Origin: Clavaria fumosa
Lineage: Eukaryota > Basidiomycota > Agaricomycetes > Agaricales > Clavariaceae
Direction of reading: 5' to 3'
Length of the DNA stretch: 64,000 nucleotides
NCBI GenBank assembly: GCA_951802425.1
Contig: OX637795.1
Coordinates: forward strand, 4,568,501-4,632,500
Part shown: one piece after another, positions 12,546-24,074 of the stretch
Position numbering within the stretch: position 1 is the first letter of the stretch
How the letters are laid out: each line of letters starts with the position of its first letter
Position numbers and translations under genes: made by a program
Notes under the pieces: model-generated
What the model was told of the DNA's origin: nothing
Databases searched by the model: none
What the model saw: the letters and a program-made list of their open reading frames with translations, nothing else

Positions 12546-12807
12546 AGTCCATTACTGTCCATCAGTGTTGCAGTTTGTACAGTCCATCCTACGACGGGTC
12601 ATTTTGCTGTTATAGAAGGAAGGTAATGAACGACACATGACCACCGCAGATAACACTCCGTACTCTCAGTGCTTGTGTGGTGTTTGCATCCTGTGGGTGG
12701 TTCTCATTTGTGCTCCCAGCACAGCTCTGATCATACATTACAATGTCCATTTTGTCACAAGTAGTACAATATACAAAGAGACAATGTTACTTTCAAGGTG
12801 CATCAGG
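12546..12807. other. Intergenic; no gene seen
   Basis: This lies between two convergent genes (secreted protein on plus, OSBP on minus). It probably contains both 3' UTRs. No repeats or open reading frames of interest. Confidence 0.5.
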
Positions 12808-15800
12808 CTATATGTCGTGCAACGGGGGAGGCTCATCAACGAAGATGGGCTCTACCCCCGCCCACAGTCCACCCTCTCTGAACACCCGCGTTCTCTCAAC
12901 CCAGTATTCCAGCTCGTTCTCGACCCGCGAGGGCGACCACACCGTTCCCCAGTGTCGCCGTCCGTCTCAGCAAAGAACCACCGCGGCTGGTGTTCCGGCA
13001 GCTTCCCCTGCTCCCTCGCCGCCCGCGTCGCGCGCTGCAGGTCCTCCTGGCGGCTCTTCAGCTCGTTCGCAAGCGCGTACTTGCCGAGCTCAAACGCGCG
13101 CTGGTCAGGGCGGAGGCGGCAGTCCGTCGGGCACAAATACGGCCGCAGCGTGTCTCGGGGACAGTCATTGAGGGTGATGGCAAAGGGCGAGAGATTGAAC
13201 GGCGTCATCGGCTTCTCCGAATTCCGCCAAAGCCAGATGTACTCAGGCGCGATGGAAGAATCGGGGCTTAAATCACGGGCATCAGGGTGAAGGAAGCCAC
13301 TCCCGGTCCCTGCTGCACGAGCTATAAGTTGACTGTTCCATCTTCCCGCTATATCATAAGTGACGGTCCCGGAGGCGTCCTGCACATAGCCAGATATCTC
13401 CAATGCGTCCTTTCCGCGCCAACCCCTGGGTTTGAACGTCAAGATACACTGATCTTGAGTGCGATGATTCGTAATCTACATTGCACCGGTTGGTACCCAT
13501 CTGCATGACAAAGAGGCATGGGGGAACGTACAACCATGTCTCCATAATGATCGATAGTTGGGGATCCGAGGATGAAGCCAGACACACTCGAAACAACCTT
13601 TTTCCAGCTATAATGTTCAACAACCTTGCCGTTTCCGCGCTTGCCTTTGGCGTTGGGATAGTTTGGACCCAGTTTCTCGGGTAGCAAAAGGTCGGTGTGG
13701 GCAACCCCTGTCGGTTCTATTTCAAAAGACTTTCCCATGAATTTATTCCGTGCAAAAACCTGAAAAAAATGGTTTTTTGAGTTAGGGCAGAGCCAATGAA
13801 AGAGACAACCTACTTCTCCATAATAACTCCAGGTGGGCGACTCGGCACAACATGCAGAAATAGGAGGATGATGGCTGACTTGTTCAGAAACATAATAATC
13901 TTTATTTAATCTAACATATTCGAACGTCTCGCCCTTTCAAAAAAAAAAAAAACGTGAGGATAAACCAAAAACGTTGAGACTCAACCCCCGCACGCACGAG
14001 CATAGGATTGAATGGTTTGGCGATGCGGCCGATGGTAGAAGAGTAATTGGACGAAAATGATGCGGCGGTGGGGATCTTCTTCACGACTGGCAACATCCAC
14101 TGCAGACCAAAAAAATGAAGCGACAACACACATGACCGGATTGGAAGATGGGATACATACGACATTCTGAAAATTCCATGTCCTCCGCCTTGGCACAGAC
14201 ACAAAAAACGACATCAGAGAGAGAACGAAAGCAGGGACACACACAACCAAGGCCGTCTCACCATCCGTTGCAGCATACTCGTAGGCTCGTTGAGAAGCTG
14301 ATCTTCGTCAGATCCTTCCCTATGCTCGACCTCAACACCACCCACAAACTAGTCGCCGGCCGATTGTCGCTGCTGATCGAAAGATGCTGCCTCAAATTCT
14401 GGTAGCCGGCGAAAGGGGCAGGGTCAAAGTGCAGCGTCGACCCGGGCTCCTCAGGCGCAGTGGACGCCAATGGCTCCGGGACGACGAGGTTCGGCAGTGT
14501 GTTGGACTCAATAGCATCAAAGAACTCGTCTTCCTCGTCCGTATCAACGACGCTGTCCCCCCGGATGCTAGCCACGAGCGGCGAGATGCTGTTGTGCAGC
14601 ACCTGTACGTCCCTCTCGGTCGTCGGCGTTACAACAACTTCTGCAAGCTGACTTTCAGCAACGGGGGAAAGCGAGGCGTCCAACACGGGAGCAGCAGCAG
14701 CGACCGACGCCACAACCGGTGTCTCAGGGATGGGCGGAGGGGGCGTCACAACCGCACTAGGCTTGCCCCTGAGCGTTCCCACCTCCTCCGAAACACCAGA
14801 GTGGAGCACGCGGCTACCCCGCCGCCTCGACTGCCTCCTCAGCTCCTTCTCCAGCGCGTCGCCCTCCCTAACCACAACCTGCAAGCTCTCCTCCCACGCC
14901 TTGAGTCTCTGCGCCTCCCTCTCCAGCTGCCGCTTCAGCCACTGCTCCCGGTCTCTCACCATCTGCACATACTCGACCAGCATCGTCTGCACCGAACCGA
15001 ACGAGTCCCGCACGGCGGCCTGCACCTCCCGCGTCCGTTGCGGGGTGTTGGGCGGCAGCGTCAAATCCGACAGCAGCTGTGCAGTCATCTCCATCTGCGC
15101 AGCCGTCGAATTCTCATGCAGCTCGAAAATCGATTCGTGCGGCATAGCGCGCCTCAGGGATCCCGAGGCCGACGAGGCGTCATTCTTCTCCCATCGTCTT
15201 CGCATCCAGAGCTCGGGACCGCCGCCTGGCGATGATGGCCAACACCAGAGGAGGTCTCCCCGTCGCCGTCGTTCTCCAGCAGCAAGCTCGGATAGCTCGT
15301 GTCCAGCATAGTATGCGCCTCCTTCAGCGACGACGTGACGGCGGCATCAGGGAACATCGACGGGCCGTGCGCGTCGCCGCTCGCCGCGACCGCATCGCTA
15401 TCGTAGCTCTTGCGCCCGCTCCCGGGCGCGTCAGCCTGTCGCTTGTGCCACTCGAGGCTCCGGCGGATGCCCTGCGTCCACCGGTGCGCCTCGACCGGAT
15501 GCGTCGCCTTCAGATACCACTTCTGCGCCGTCGATCGGCTGCCGCGCGCGGGCACAGAGCAGACCTCAAAACAGAGCTTGTCCGCGTTCGGCGCAGCCTT
15601 GAGGACGGCCATCTTCATCGAAATCGATCCGCGGCATGCAACGGTTTCGTCTTCTTGATGCCGGAAGTCTGAAAATGCAAACCCATCAAGCGGGGAGCGG
15701 GGACAGCCACAGTTCGGAACGAACAGGAGAGGACACCGTCTTCCAGCACGAACCAGCGTGTGCTGTATCCCCTAGCTACATTTGTGTACTTATTAAGATA

Positions 15801-16829
15801 GCCCTTGAGCACCGGTGGCTCCGACAGCGGCGTGTCATCTATCAGCGTCGTGTCGTTATTCGCAACTGTATGTGTGAAACAGGAGGTGAGGTAAGTGCGG
15901 GTCAAAAAAACAAAAACAAAGCGACAAAAAAAATGCGCATACATTGTTTCAAAAACACCTTGACACGATCATCCTTCCCCGCCCGATCATACGCCATCTT
16001 CCCCGCGCGGTCGCGCACAAACACGTCCGCGCCCGCGCGCACCGCGAGCTCGATGAGCCGCAGGTCCTTGCGCCGCGCAGCCTCGTGCAGCAGCGCAGTC
16101 CCCGCGTCGTCGTCGAGGTACGCCAGTTGCACGAAGCGCGCGCGCGGCGAGCGCAGCAGGTCCAGCAGCGCCCCCGCGGAGTGCACGTACGTCCGCAGCA
16201 GCGAGCGGTAGCACGCGTTCAGGAACGCGCGCGAGTCTGTCCGCCACCCCCCAGCGCCAGAGTCAGCCAGAGTCAGCCAAAGGGAGGACACGGGGTTCCC
16301 TCCGAGGTTCCGCACCAGGGAAGGGAAGTGGGGGGGGGATGAGAAACGACGCCACGCACCGTCGATGGCCTTGACGACGTCCCTGCCCTTCGCCACCTCT
16401 CTGCACGTCTTGCCGCTGCTGTCGCGGAGCGAGTCGTCGATGTCGGCCTGCTCGAACAGGATGTTGACCACAGCCACGCGGCCGAGCATCGCCGCCAGAT
16501 GCAGCGCGGTCGTCCCCGACCCGGGCGGGTGCACGCCGTTGGGCGATATCGCGCGGTGCGAAAGGAGCAGCGCGACCGTCTCGCCTGATGAGCGCGACCG
16601 ATGAGCTTTTGGCCCGGGGAGGTGGGAGGGGGGGATGAGAGTGAGAGAAAGGGGGGGCACAGACGCACCGGAAGCACAGCGGATCGCGAGGTGCAGCGCC
16701 GCCGCGCCGACGTCGTTCTGGGCCACATACGAGCTGCGGCGGTCCTTCCCGATCTCAATGAGGAACGGGTGGCTGAGCGCGGGGTCGCCTGGGCCCGGCG
16801 CAGCGCAGCGTCAGCTCCGGGGACGGCAT
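12808..16829 (-). pseudogene. Osh1-type oxysterol-binding protein (ankyrin-PH-ORD), frameshifted
   Basis: Osh1/OSBP proteins exchange sterol and PI4P between membranes at contact sites. Reading on the minus strand, in order: ankyrin repeats (about 16760-15960; TTALHLAAMLGRVAVVNIL, LHEAARRKDLRLIELAVRAG), PH domain (about 15800-15430; PPVLKGYLNKYTNVARGY, TRWFVLEDGVLS, then after an intron RHQEDETVACRG), a coiled-coil/acidic linker (15200-14400; FFDAIE, the FFAT-like EDEFFDAIE), and the ORD lipid-binding domain, including RPATSLWVVLRSSIGKDLTK, EQVSHHPPISACCAESPTW and GKSFEIEPTGVAH. The OSBP signature EQVSHHPP is intact (about 13850). Three places need a frame change: near 15230, near 14050 (AAFAM-type residues missing before SNYSSTIGRIAKPFNPML) and near 12955 (GER/VWSP). 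The start at 16827-16829 is uncertain because the first exon also shifts frame. Sequencing error cannot be excluded, but neighbouring copies are clearly decayed. Confidence 0.88.
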
Positions 16830-16894
16830 GGCGTCGAGAGGGTGTGAGGGAGAGGGAGAGGGAGAGGGAGGGGGCCCAACTTCATGACCCCTAA

Positions 16895-17030
16895 CCTCGG
16901 GCATTTTGCAATGCTGCAGAAAATGCAACCTCCCCATCAAGGTCAGTGACTGCAAACACATTCAAGTTGTACATGTCGTTGAACATTTCTTGCAGGTCAC
17001 CGCTCGGAAACTTGTCAAAGCAGATTGAAG
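16895..17030 (-). pseudogene. Possible Roadblock/LC7-type fragment
   Basis: On the minus strand a short stretch reads MFNDMYNLNVFAVTDLDGEV, resembling the start of Roadblock/LAMTOR3-type small proteins (pattern VxDxDG). It lies in the gap between the OSBP start and the clathrin fragment. Only about 40 residues can be compared, so this is a weak call. Confidence 0.25.
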
Positions 17031-17078
17031 TCGACGCACGGGGCAAGATACTAAACTTGAACATGGTCAATGTCATGG

Positions 17079-17512
17079 CAAGCAGAAAAAATCGTCCTGT
17101 ATTCTAAGAAGATCGGGTATCAGCCAAATTACGTGTCCTTGCTGCAACATATTATGCGCGTGAACCCGGAGAAAGGGGCAGAGTTCGCCACGCAACTCGT
17201 GAACGACGAGTCTGGACCTCTTGTGGACGTTGAGCGGGTCAGAACTCTTTTGTGCCCAGTGGAATTAGGATTACTGTAATGTAGGATTACTGTAATGTCT
17301 CTTTTGTTGCAGGTTGTCGATATTTTCCCTCTGTCTCAAAATATGATCTAACCTGCAACGTCGTTCTTGCTGGATGCTCTGAAGGGAACAAGCCTGAGCA
17401 CGCTCGAAATGAACCTCATCCACGCCCCTCGGGTCCCTGATGTGATCCTTGGAGATGAAATTACACACTGTGACTGCCCACGAATCGCAAACTTCATCAG
17501 CAAAGTGCAATT
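17079..17512 (+). pseudogene. Clathrin heavy-chain fragment
   Basis: The reading AEKIVLYSKKIGYQPNYVSL, LLQHIMRVNPEKGAEFATQL and VNDESGPLVDVERV is the proximal-leg repeat region of clathrin heavy chain. After a short intron (GTCAGA.., to about 17311) come VVDIFPLSQNMI, an in-frame TAA, then SFLLDALKG. A frame change leads to EMNLIHAPRVPDVILGDE and PRIANFISKV. Only about 140 of roughly 1,680 residues are present, with one stop and one frameshift. Clathrin forms the vesicle coat; this is a relic. Confidence 0.85.
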
Positions 17513-17720
17513 GTGCTATATGTGTTTTGGCAGTGCTGTGCAGACACCTATAGAGCCATAGAAGCCATAGACAACTTCCTTATATGTGTAGAACTGTGTA
17601 GCACAGCATGATTCCTTTGTAGGGGAATGTGACTTGCTGCAGCACTATGTAGGTCTAGGATAAAGCTACTGAGTCCTACATAGAAACATGTAGGTAGTGT
17701 TAGGTCCTACATCCGAACTA

Positions 17721-18122
17721 CTGTACCATTTTGACCACATGTTCATCACATGTCACGTGGACCTCTGAACTGAATGCAAAATGTGTGACTGTCACACCAT
17801 ATTTTCATAGATGAACTTGGAGGTGTGACTAATTTCAATGAGCCTCAAAGTTGTTGTTGTACCTACTGCATTTCAATTTATGCCTTTGCCCTCTCCCCCC
17901 TTCTTGTATCTCTTCAAGTTGTTTAACAATTGCTGCAATACTCAACTGCTGAGCCTCCTCTACCTCCTCTGCCACATCCTCTGCAAGCACAACAACACTT
18001 CAGGCAAAGCTTGAACTTGTTTCAACTTTGGTCACACATCATGTTGAGCGCTGAACTCCGAGTGGATGTGTGACCACCTGCTTATGTAAGTGTGGCATGA
18101 ACATGTGGTCGAAATGATACAG
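17721..18122. mobile_element. 402-bp TA-flanked MITE (Tc1/mariner type)
   Basis: The left end CTGTACCATTTTGACCACAT (17721) is the inverted complement, with two mismatches, of the right end ATGTGGTCGAAATGATACAG (to 18122). The match extends to about 26 bp. Both ends are flanked by TA (17719-17720, 18123-18124), the target duplication expected for Tc1/mariner transposition. No transposase lies inside. Confidence 0.75.
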
Positions 18123-18221
18123 TATGCTCAACTACATCCAAACTATGCTCAACTGCACAATTGCAACGAAATAAATATTTGTATTTGTTTATCTATGATC
18201 AACAAAGTCATGTGATATTCT

Positions 18222-18402
18222 AATTGAGTGCACCACCACCGCTGCCGCCGCTGCTGCTGTAACTGCCGCCACCATCACCGCTGCCGCCACCCCCGCTGCT
18301 ACCGTCACTGTCATCGCTGCCACTGCTGCTACTGCCGCCGCCGCTGCTGCCACCACAGCCGCTGCTGCTGCTGCTGCCGCCACCGCCATCAGTACTGTCG
18401 CT
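18222..18402. repeat. Imperfect CCG/CTG trinucleotide tract
   Basis: About 180 bp of CCGCTG, CTGCTG and CCACCG words. On the minus strand it stays open and reads almost only Ala and Val; this is a composition effect rather than a gene. Confidence 0.8.
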
Positions 18403-18535
18403 GACATGGTGCTGTCACTGCTGTCAACGCGGCCTTACAATCTCGATCGGGCCATGGCAAAAAGTTCAACATCATGTGACTTCAAATCATTTTTGACTTG
18501 CCCGAGTTCTTGGCCCTTAAGTCAGCTCTTACACT

Positions 18536-21154
18536 TCTCTTGTCACTCTGCCACTCACACACAATGCAATTCATGCCATCTCAAGTCAAGATCCTTCAGC
18601 GGCATAGCATAGCCTACAAGGATGCCCATGGCAATGTTGCAAAACTAGGGATTATTGCAGTTGCTGCAAGGGAGCTTGTCGATGCCCATGATGTATCCAA
18701 GACAACTAGACCACGTCCTGCAGATTTGCACAAGGTGAGTTGCTACTTATCACTTGTGCACCCTTGAGCTACCCCAAAACTCTTAGAAAGTCGCGTATTG
18801 GTTCTGTAACTTCGCAAAACCTCAAAAACACGCTGCTCAGCCTGATGAATCAAACAACGAAGACTCGGTGTCCGAAAATACCACTCCACCTGGCAAAAAC
18901 AAGTACTGCAAGACGTACAAACCCCGAGACACCGTAAATGTCCTTTATCATGACCGTGTCATGGCAATTCTTGAGGCATCCAAGACTGGCAGTAAACGGT
19001 TCATGGGCCTGTACCCAGTGGCACTCTCAGAGGTTGTCAATGCGCTAACGGCAAATGAGCTCAAGGCAGCAGAGGAATTGGCATGCAAATGGAATTCAGA
19101 TGGTGCGCCCCCAGAGCAGCAGAAATGGTCAGTGGCTTACTAACACATTAAACTACATTACTAACTTGAAACTTGAGGAACCACAAGAAGCTTGCAATGA
19201 AGGTGTTAACATTCATGGAGGAGATTTGGAAAACGATGGGCATTCAATTATTTGTCATGGCAGGCTATGGAATTGATGGCAACATTGTCCGAACTAAGTG
19301 AATTCACATTTATCTCTAACATTAAAATTCTAAAATTGAACTGGAAGGTTTGAGTGTCAACCTCGTCAGGGACAGACCTTCACCAAAGCATTTCCAAATT
19401 GGAACAATGATACATGGGAGCATTTTGGGACATATATTGTCCACCAATATCGTGCGTGTCAGCAATTCATTGTGTTCTTCATACAACCCTGACACCTCCT
19501 TCAAGCTGAGGCCGTTATTGGAGATGATGCTGAAAATGAGGATGACGAGTCTGCCGATGAGGATGAACTGGAAATCAATGATGATGGCTATGCAATCCTG
19601 CCGGCATGAGGAGATTGCAGCCTTGTCGATTGCAAGGCAATGATCCACAACTATGTCAAGATAAATTATAGTAAGCATAATAAATTAGCACATCCACATC
19701 ACTCACAGCATTTTAAGGAACCTTCTGTGGCAACAGATGTGCACGCGTTCGATGGGGGAATATATCTGGAGATCCAGACAAGTTTTTTGAGGTCGGGCAC
19801 TTGCCCACAGGTGTGCATCTTCGAGATCCATCCCATCTCCATCTGGAGGAGATCGCTGTGCTGTGGGATGCATGGGTGAAAAGGCAGAACAATGGGTTGG
19901 TGGGCTTGGTTTTTACAGGCTGTGACAAGAGAGATTGCTGGGACCAGTCAAAGAGGCAAGTGAAGGGGAAAAAGAAGGAACAGTATGTTGAGATTGATGA
20001 GGATGAGGACAACAATGACAATGACAATGACAATGACAACAACAGCAATGACAACAACAACAACAACAACAACAACAATGACAACAATGACAACAATGAC
20101 AACAACGACAATGACAATGATGACAAGGGCCGTGATGTCAAGCCTTTGGCCAAATCACGTCCTGATTTGCCAACGAGAACAGCTGATGAGGATGCCCTGG
20201 CAGATGCGGCAGTTGACGACTTGGCCGAATCTATTGCTAACATCTTGGCTGAAGGCCTGACATCACCTGATGAAAGCACATTGGCCATCACCGACAACAA
20301 TGCTCTAGTGCCCTGTCCTACCACTCTTGCTTCTGTGCATCCAGCCAGCCCTACTGCTGTGCCCCACAGCAAGGAGACTTGGATTGCGTACTTGCGCCAA
20401 TTGTCACAGGATCCCTGTTTCCAGGAAATGGTTAAGTTTGTGGACAATACAAATGTAAGTACATATGCTTTCCAATTTCTATGTGTTAATATAGCCTTTC
20501 AGGGTGAGGCCGACTTTCTTGCGAAGACCACTCAGGCTCTCCCTGAGTGGTCTTCTTGGACCTTTGCTGGCGGCTACTTGCCCCAGACATTCCACACATC
20601 TGCAGGTTTCGAGAAGGCCAAAGTTCTGCTACATGCAGAGCTTGTCAACACCGCTGCTGCACCTTTGATTGTATTGGGAATCAGACTGGGGCTCCGTGAC
20701 ATTGCCCGCCAGCAGGAGATTGAGCCGGGAACTCCGCCACCTGGAGTCCCTCAGTGGCTCCTTGATTCAGCACTTATGGTTGCTATCCATCAAGACTCAC
20801 TCATTGGTCGCCCACCTCTAGAGCGTGTCCGGAAGAGGAAGCCAGGAGATGCACCCCTGAAACCACTGTAAGTCACCAATTATGTTCAATGGGCACTGAT
20901 CATATACTCAACCAGGAAAAAGCCTCGCAGGGTGAGGATCTTGCAGGTGGAGGGTGAGCCTCCCGTAGCAGGGCCAAGGTAAGTCTATTTGACATGGCAA
21001 TCGAACAGCTCTGATTATGAGTTTGGTTTCAGCACTCAAATGACTGAGGACGTCGTCCTTGTCCCCAGAAAGCCACTCCCAAGGGCCCGGAAGATGACTG
21101 CAAAAGCAGTGCAGCAGATGGCAAATACTAACCATACTACTCGCTCGAGACAGT
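18536..21154 (+). pseudogene. Basidiomycete hypothetical family with poly-Asn/Asp tract, decayed
   Basis: Several exons on the plus strand belong together. They include AYKDAHGNVAKLGIIAVAA (about 18607), YKPRDTVNVLYHDRVMAILE with LACKWNSDGAPPEQQKW (18913-19128), MEEIWKTMGIQLFVMAGYG (19216-19272) and an acidic piece ending ELEINDDGYAIL (about 19567-19602). A long exon follows (FFEVGHLPTGVHLRDPSHL onward, 19775-20452), then exons at about 20503-20868, 20917-20981 and 21033-21154 ending TRSRQ-stop. Stops and frame changes occur near 19495, 19605 and 19770. I recognise this as a recurrent uncharacterised protein type in agaric and bolete genomes, often near transposons; no enzymatic motif is visible. 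The tail is basic (KPRRVRI, PRKPLPRARK), suggesting nucleic-acid contact. Confidence 0.55.
19995..20130 (+). repeat. AAC/GAC/AATGAC microsatellite coding Asn/Asp
   Basis: About 135 bp of AACAATGACAATGAC-type repeats lie inside the open exon of the preceding family member and are read as a run of Asn and Asp. Length variation here would keep frame, as the units are 3 or 6 bp. Confidence 0.9.
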
Positions 21155-21745
21155 AATGATACATACATTACATACATTACACTCATTAGAGATTGGAGGC
21201 TTGTGGGATTGGTATATACTTTGTCACCATATAACATCTGATTATGTAAGCATCTATTATTGAGGACTTAGACTAAAGGAAGAGCCCTACAGAAAATTCC
21301 ACATACACTTCCCAACTATACCAACACTACAAATTCACATACATGTACAACCATATCTTTGTTGTAGCTACATGTTGTTGGAGGTACGGAGACCTTAGTC
21401 GTCGTAGCATTAGATATTACGTAATCTGGTTCACCGTAGTCGCACCACGTAGCATAGTCATTCCTTACATGTTTGCAGAGCTCTGTCCAAACGCTGCTTG
21501 ATACAGTCCTTTGCTAACTACTGCAGTCGCGAGCATACTCTCACTTCAACACATGTTGCGGTATATAAATGCTGATTAAAAACAAAAACAAAAAAGATGC
21601 AGTCACATGACCATAAACAACCAGACTAACAGTTACAAACACGGTTGGTTCATTTTACGACATGTCACGCACTTGCTCTTTCCCTTCAACCACCACCATC
21701 TCAACCTCGTCACTCCCTCCCCTCTGCCCCCTCCCCTCAAGCCGG
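21155..21745. other. No gene recognised
   Basis: AT-rich spacer with no credible open frame, beginning just after the preceding stop codon. It probably includes that gene's 3' UTR. Confidence 0.4.
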
Positions 21746-21747
21746 TC

Positions 21748-21818
21748 ATGACAACTAAGGGAAACATCCAGGCAATATATCTGCAGTATATTGCCTGGAT
21801 GTTTCCCTTCATTGTCAT
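21748..21818. repeat. Compact hairpin: 23-bp perfect stem, 7-nt loop
   Basis: AAGGGAAACATCCAGGCAAT..TA at 21757-21779 pairs perfectly with 21787-21809 around a loop containing CTGCAG. The pairing extends with mismatches to about 21748 and 21818 (ATGACA/TGTCAT). The transcript would form a long near-perfect hairpin. Confidence 0.85.
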
Positions 21819-21929
21819 CAGGTGTTGGGGTCACATCGACTCCAATGCCTGCTAAGGTAAGTGCCCAGCCCATTCTCATAATACATTTATTTATGCGTTC
21901 CCTCCCCTGCAGAATGCGTCATGGAAGAG

Positions 21930-22375
21930 GGTGGCTATATGGGCCATGAGAGGAGGGGCTGCCATTATGCGGCAGTCATCCTCCCACCCTCTTCCTTTCT
22001 TTAGCCGGCCATTTGAGTTATTGATGGGGGTGGCCATATGGGCCATGGGAGGAGGAGCCACCACTATGCGGCAGTCATCCTCCCGCCTCCCTGCACTGGT
22101 GAGTTTTTCTTTTCTGCACTGTGACATGGGGTGGCTATATGGCCACTATACGGTGGTCATCCTCCCGCCTCCCTGCACTGGTGAGTTTTTTCTTCTCTGC
22201 ACTGTGACATGGGTGGCCATATGGGCCATGGGAGGAGGGGCCGCCATTATGTGGTGGTCATCCTCTCACCCTGTTGCTTTGTTTAGATCGCCATTTGAGC
22301 GATTGGAGGTGGCCATATGGGCCATGGGAGGAGGGGCTGCCGTCATGCGGTGGTCATCCTCCTCCTCCCTAGCTA
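21930..22375. repeat. Minisatellite around GGCCATATGGGCCATGGGAGGAG
   Basis: Five diverged copies of a unit containing GTGGCCATATGGGCCATGGG, GGAGGGGCYGCCATTATGYG and GTCATCCTCCC occur at irregular 90-130 bp spacing. The plus strand stays open through it (21931-22401), reading VAIWAMGGGAA..MR repeatedly. I regard this as a repeat-driven open frame, since no start context or family is evident. Confidence 0.75.
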
Positions 22376-22401
22376 CAACTTTCATATCTAGTGTGCTCTA
22401 G

Positions 22402-23330
22402 TGGAGTGGGATTTGCCTGCTGGCACTTCCCCTTCGCTCTGGAGCATTTTCATCAGGCACTCGGGCGTGTTGGAGGTTGACTTGGCCACTCAGCCTCCAA
22501 CTTCGTGCCCTACATATTTTCTCAAATCTACTTAATTTTTTGCTACTCAACTTTTTTGCTTGGACTTCATCATTTTATTATTATTTACAAGTAACCATTT
22601 ACTTAGTTAGGTAAAATATTGATCATTTGTCAGACCTAACCCTAACCTTAGTCATGGGCCGACGTGCTCTTTTCGACTCTGATGCCACTTCAGCCAGACC
22701 ACTTTCTTTGTTGAGGTAAATATCGGCCAGGTCGTTTTTATCAATTGCCTTACCTTTGGCCCATACGATTTATTAGTAAACATCAACTATGGGCCCTGCT
22801 CTTTTTGATGCTGATACCACTTTGGCCATTGTCGGCCAGGACGTTCTTTTCGAATAGCTGAACTTCAACCAATGTGATTTATTTGTAGTTCTAAAAATAC
22901 AATCATCCCTGAACATGTGGGAAAGGCATGGCCACTCATTGATTGATCTATTGATAACACCTCTCTGACCCTCACAATGGCCTGAACTAAACAGACACCA
23001 AAGAAGAGTACAGGTGGACACACTCTACAGGTAAACCCTGGCGTTGGATCACTCCTGCCTCCCCAGATTTTGCACAGTCATGAAAGTGGGGGTGAGCAGG
23101 TATGTATTCACTGCTTACCTGCCAAGCAACTGTGCTAACCAACCATAGTATTGTTACATGTGTCTGAATGTAAGATGTTGGTTAAGTGAGACCGAATATC
23201 CCGCATCACAAGTGCGTTAGAACCCTGTTTATAGCAGTAGTTATGCAGTCGTAGTGACAGTAGTGGGATAAGTGTGGCTGATTAGCTAAGCATCCAGGGA
23301 AAGTCCCTTCACCCCTAGGGTGGACCCTTA
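22402..23330. other. Spacer with degenerate repeats, no gene
   Basis: AT-rich sequence with loosely repeated blocks (GATGCCACTTCAGCCAGACC-like words near 22680 and 22810). No credible coding frame. Confidence 0.4.
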
Positions 23331-23339
23331 CACTGAATG

Positions 23340-23644
23340 GCGGTCATCTCGTCATTTGTGACCGCTGCTTGCGAGCACTCTGCAACAAGTGCATCGCAAT
23401 TCCGCCGACAATTGAAAGCTATGAACAACTTAAGTTCCATTGCCTTTACTGCCACTCGCAGGCATTCAAAGGGCCCACGCTACAGCCCTATTACGTGCGT
23501 CCTTTACATTCATTTTCTCTGCCCAGCTGTTCTAAAATCAGACAGGGTTTCTACATTCACAAAGGTCTTGAGCTTGTCGATGAAAAGCTCAATCCAAATT
23601 CATTAAAACCAGCATTTCCTTCACATCTCACTGTTGTCGGCAAC
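23340..23644 (+). pseudogene. Cys-rich (PHD-like) ORF cut by an LTR element
   Basis: The reading GGHLVICDRCLRALCNKCIA then FHCLYCHSQ shows CxxC pairs spaced like a small zinc-binding module. It runs to PYY and, after a probable intron (23494-23549), continues GFYIHKGLELVDEKLN to VVGN at 23644. The LTR begins at the next base. Proteins with this CDRC..C..C / PYFGFY layout recur in basidiomycete genomes, often near mobile DNA; function unknown. The 5' part is not identifiable upstream of about 23330. Confidence 0.5.
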
Positions 23645-24074
23645 TGTTAGGATCGCTTACATAAGCATCCAAAAAGAGCAGTTGTGGAGAAACTGGGAAG
23701 GGTTGTTGGAAGGTCACATGACCTGTGACTGTGTCCAAGATTATGTAATCGGAAGGTCACATGACCTGGGCCTGGGCATGTCATGTGATCCGAGGGTCCG
23801 AGCGTGGGAACGCCGGCAAGTGCCGAAGCGTTTGCTATAAGTACTTTCACTTTTCCTTTTTTGTACTCTTTTCCCCTTATCTTAGTATTGTCGTCATGAC
23901 CTTATGCTTAAGTTGTGTGAGACCCAGTCTGATATAATACTAAGATCTGCCTGTCCGCCCTAGCCCCGTGTCCTAACCCGGCTAGCCTGGACCCTTAATT
24001 TCAAACTGTGACACGTTGTCACAGCTCAGCCCCTATCATCCTCTTCTTCTTTACCCTGCCTGTGGTGTGTAACA
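23645..24074 (+). mobile_element. Gypsy A 5' LTR (430 bp)
   Basis: The sequence starts TGTTAGGATCGC and ends GTGTGTAACA, giving TGTTA/TAACA ends. A truncated inverted copy lies at 25587-25876. The preceding bases are GGCAAC; no matching downstream target copy was found, consistent with rearrangement of the element. Confidence 0.75.

Noticed and set aside
14384..15311. Plus-strand open frames of up to 283 codons opposite the OSBP gene
   Set aside because: They are GC-driven shadows; the minus strand carries clear ankyrin, PH and ORD motifs.
20110..20300. Minus-strand Leu/Ser-rich open frame opposite the Asn/Asp repeat
   Set aside because: It is the antisense reading of the AAC/GAC microsatellite inside a better supported plus-strand exon.
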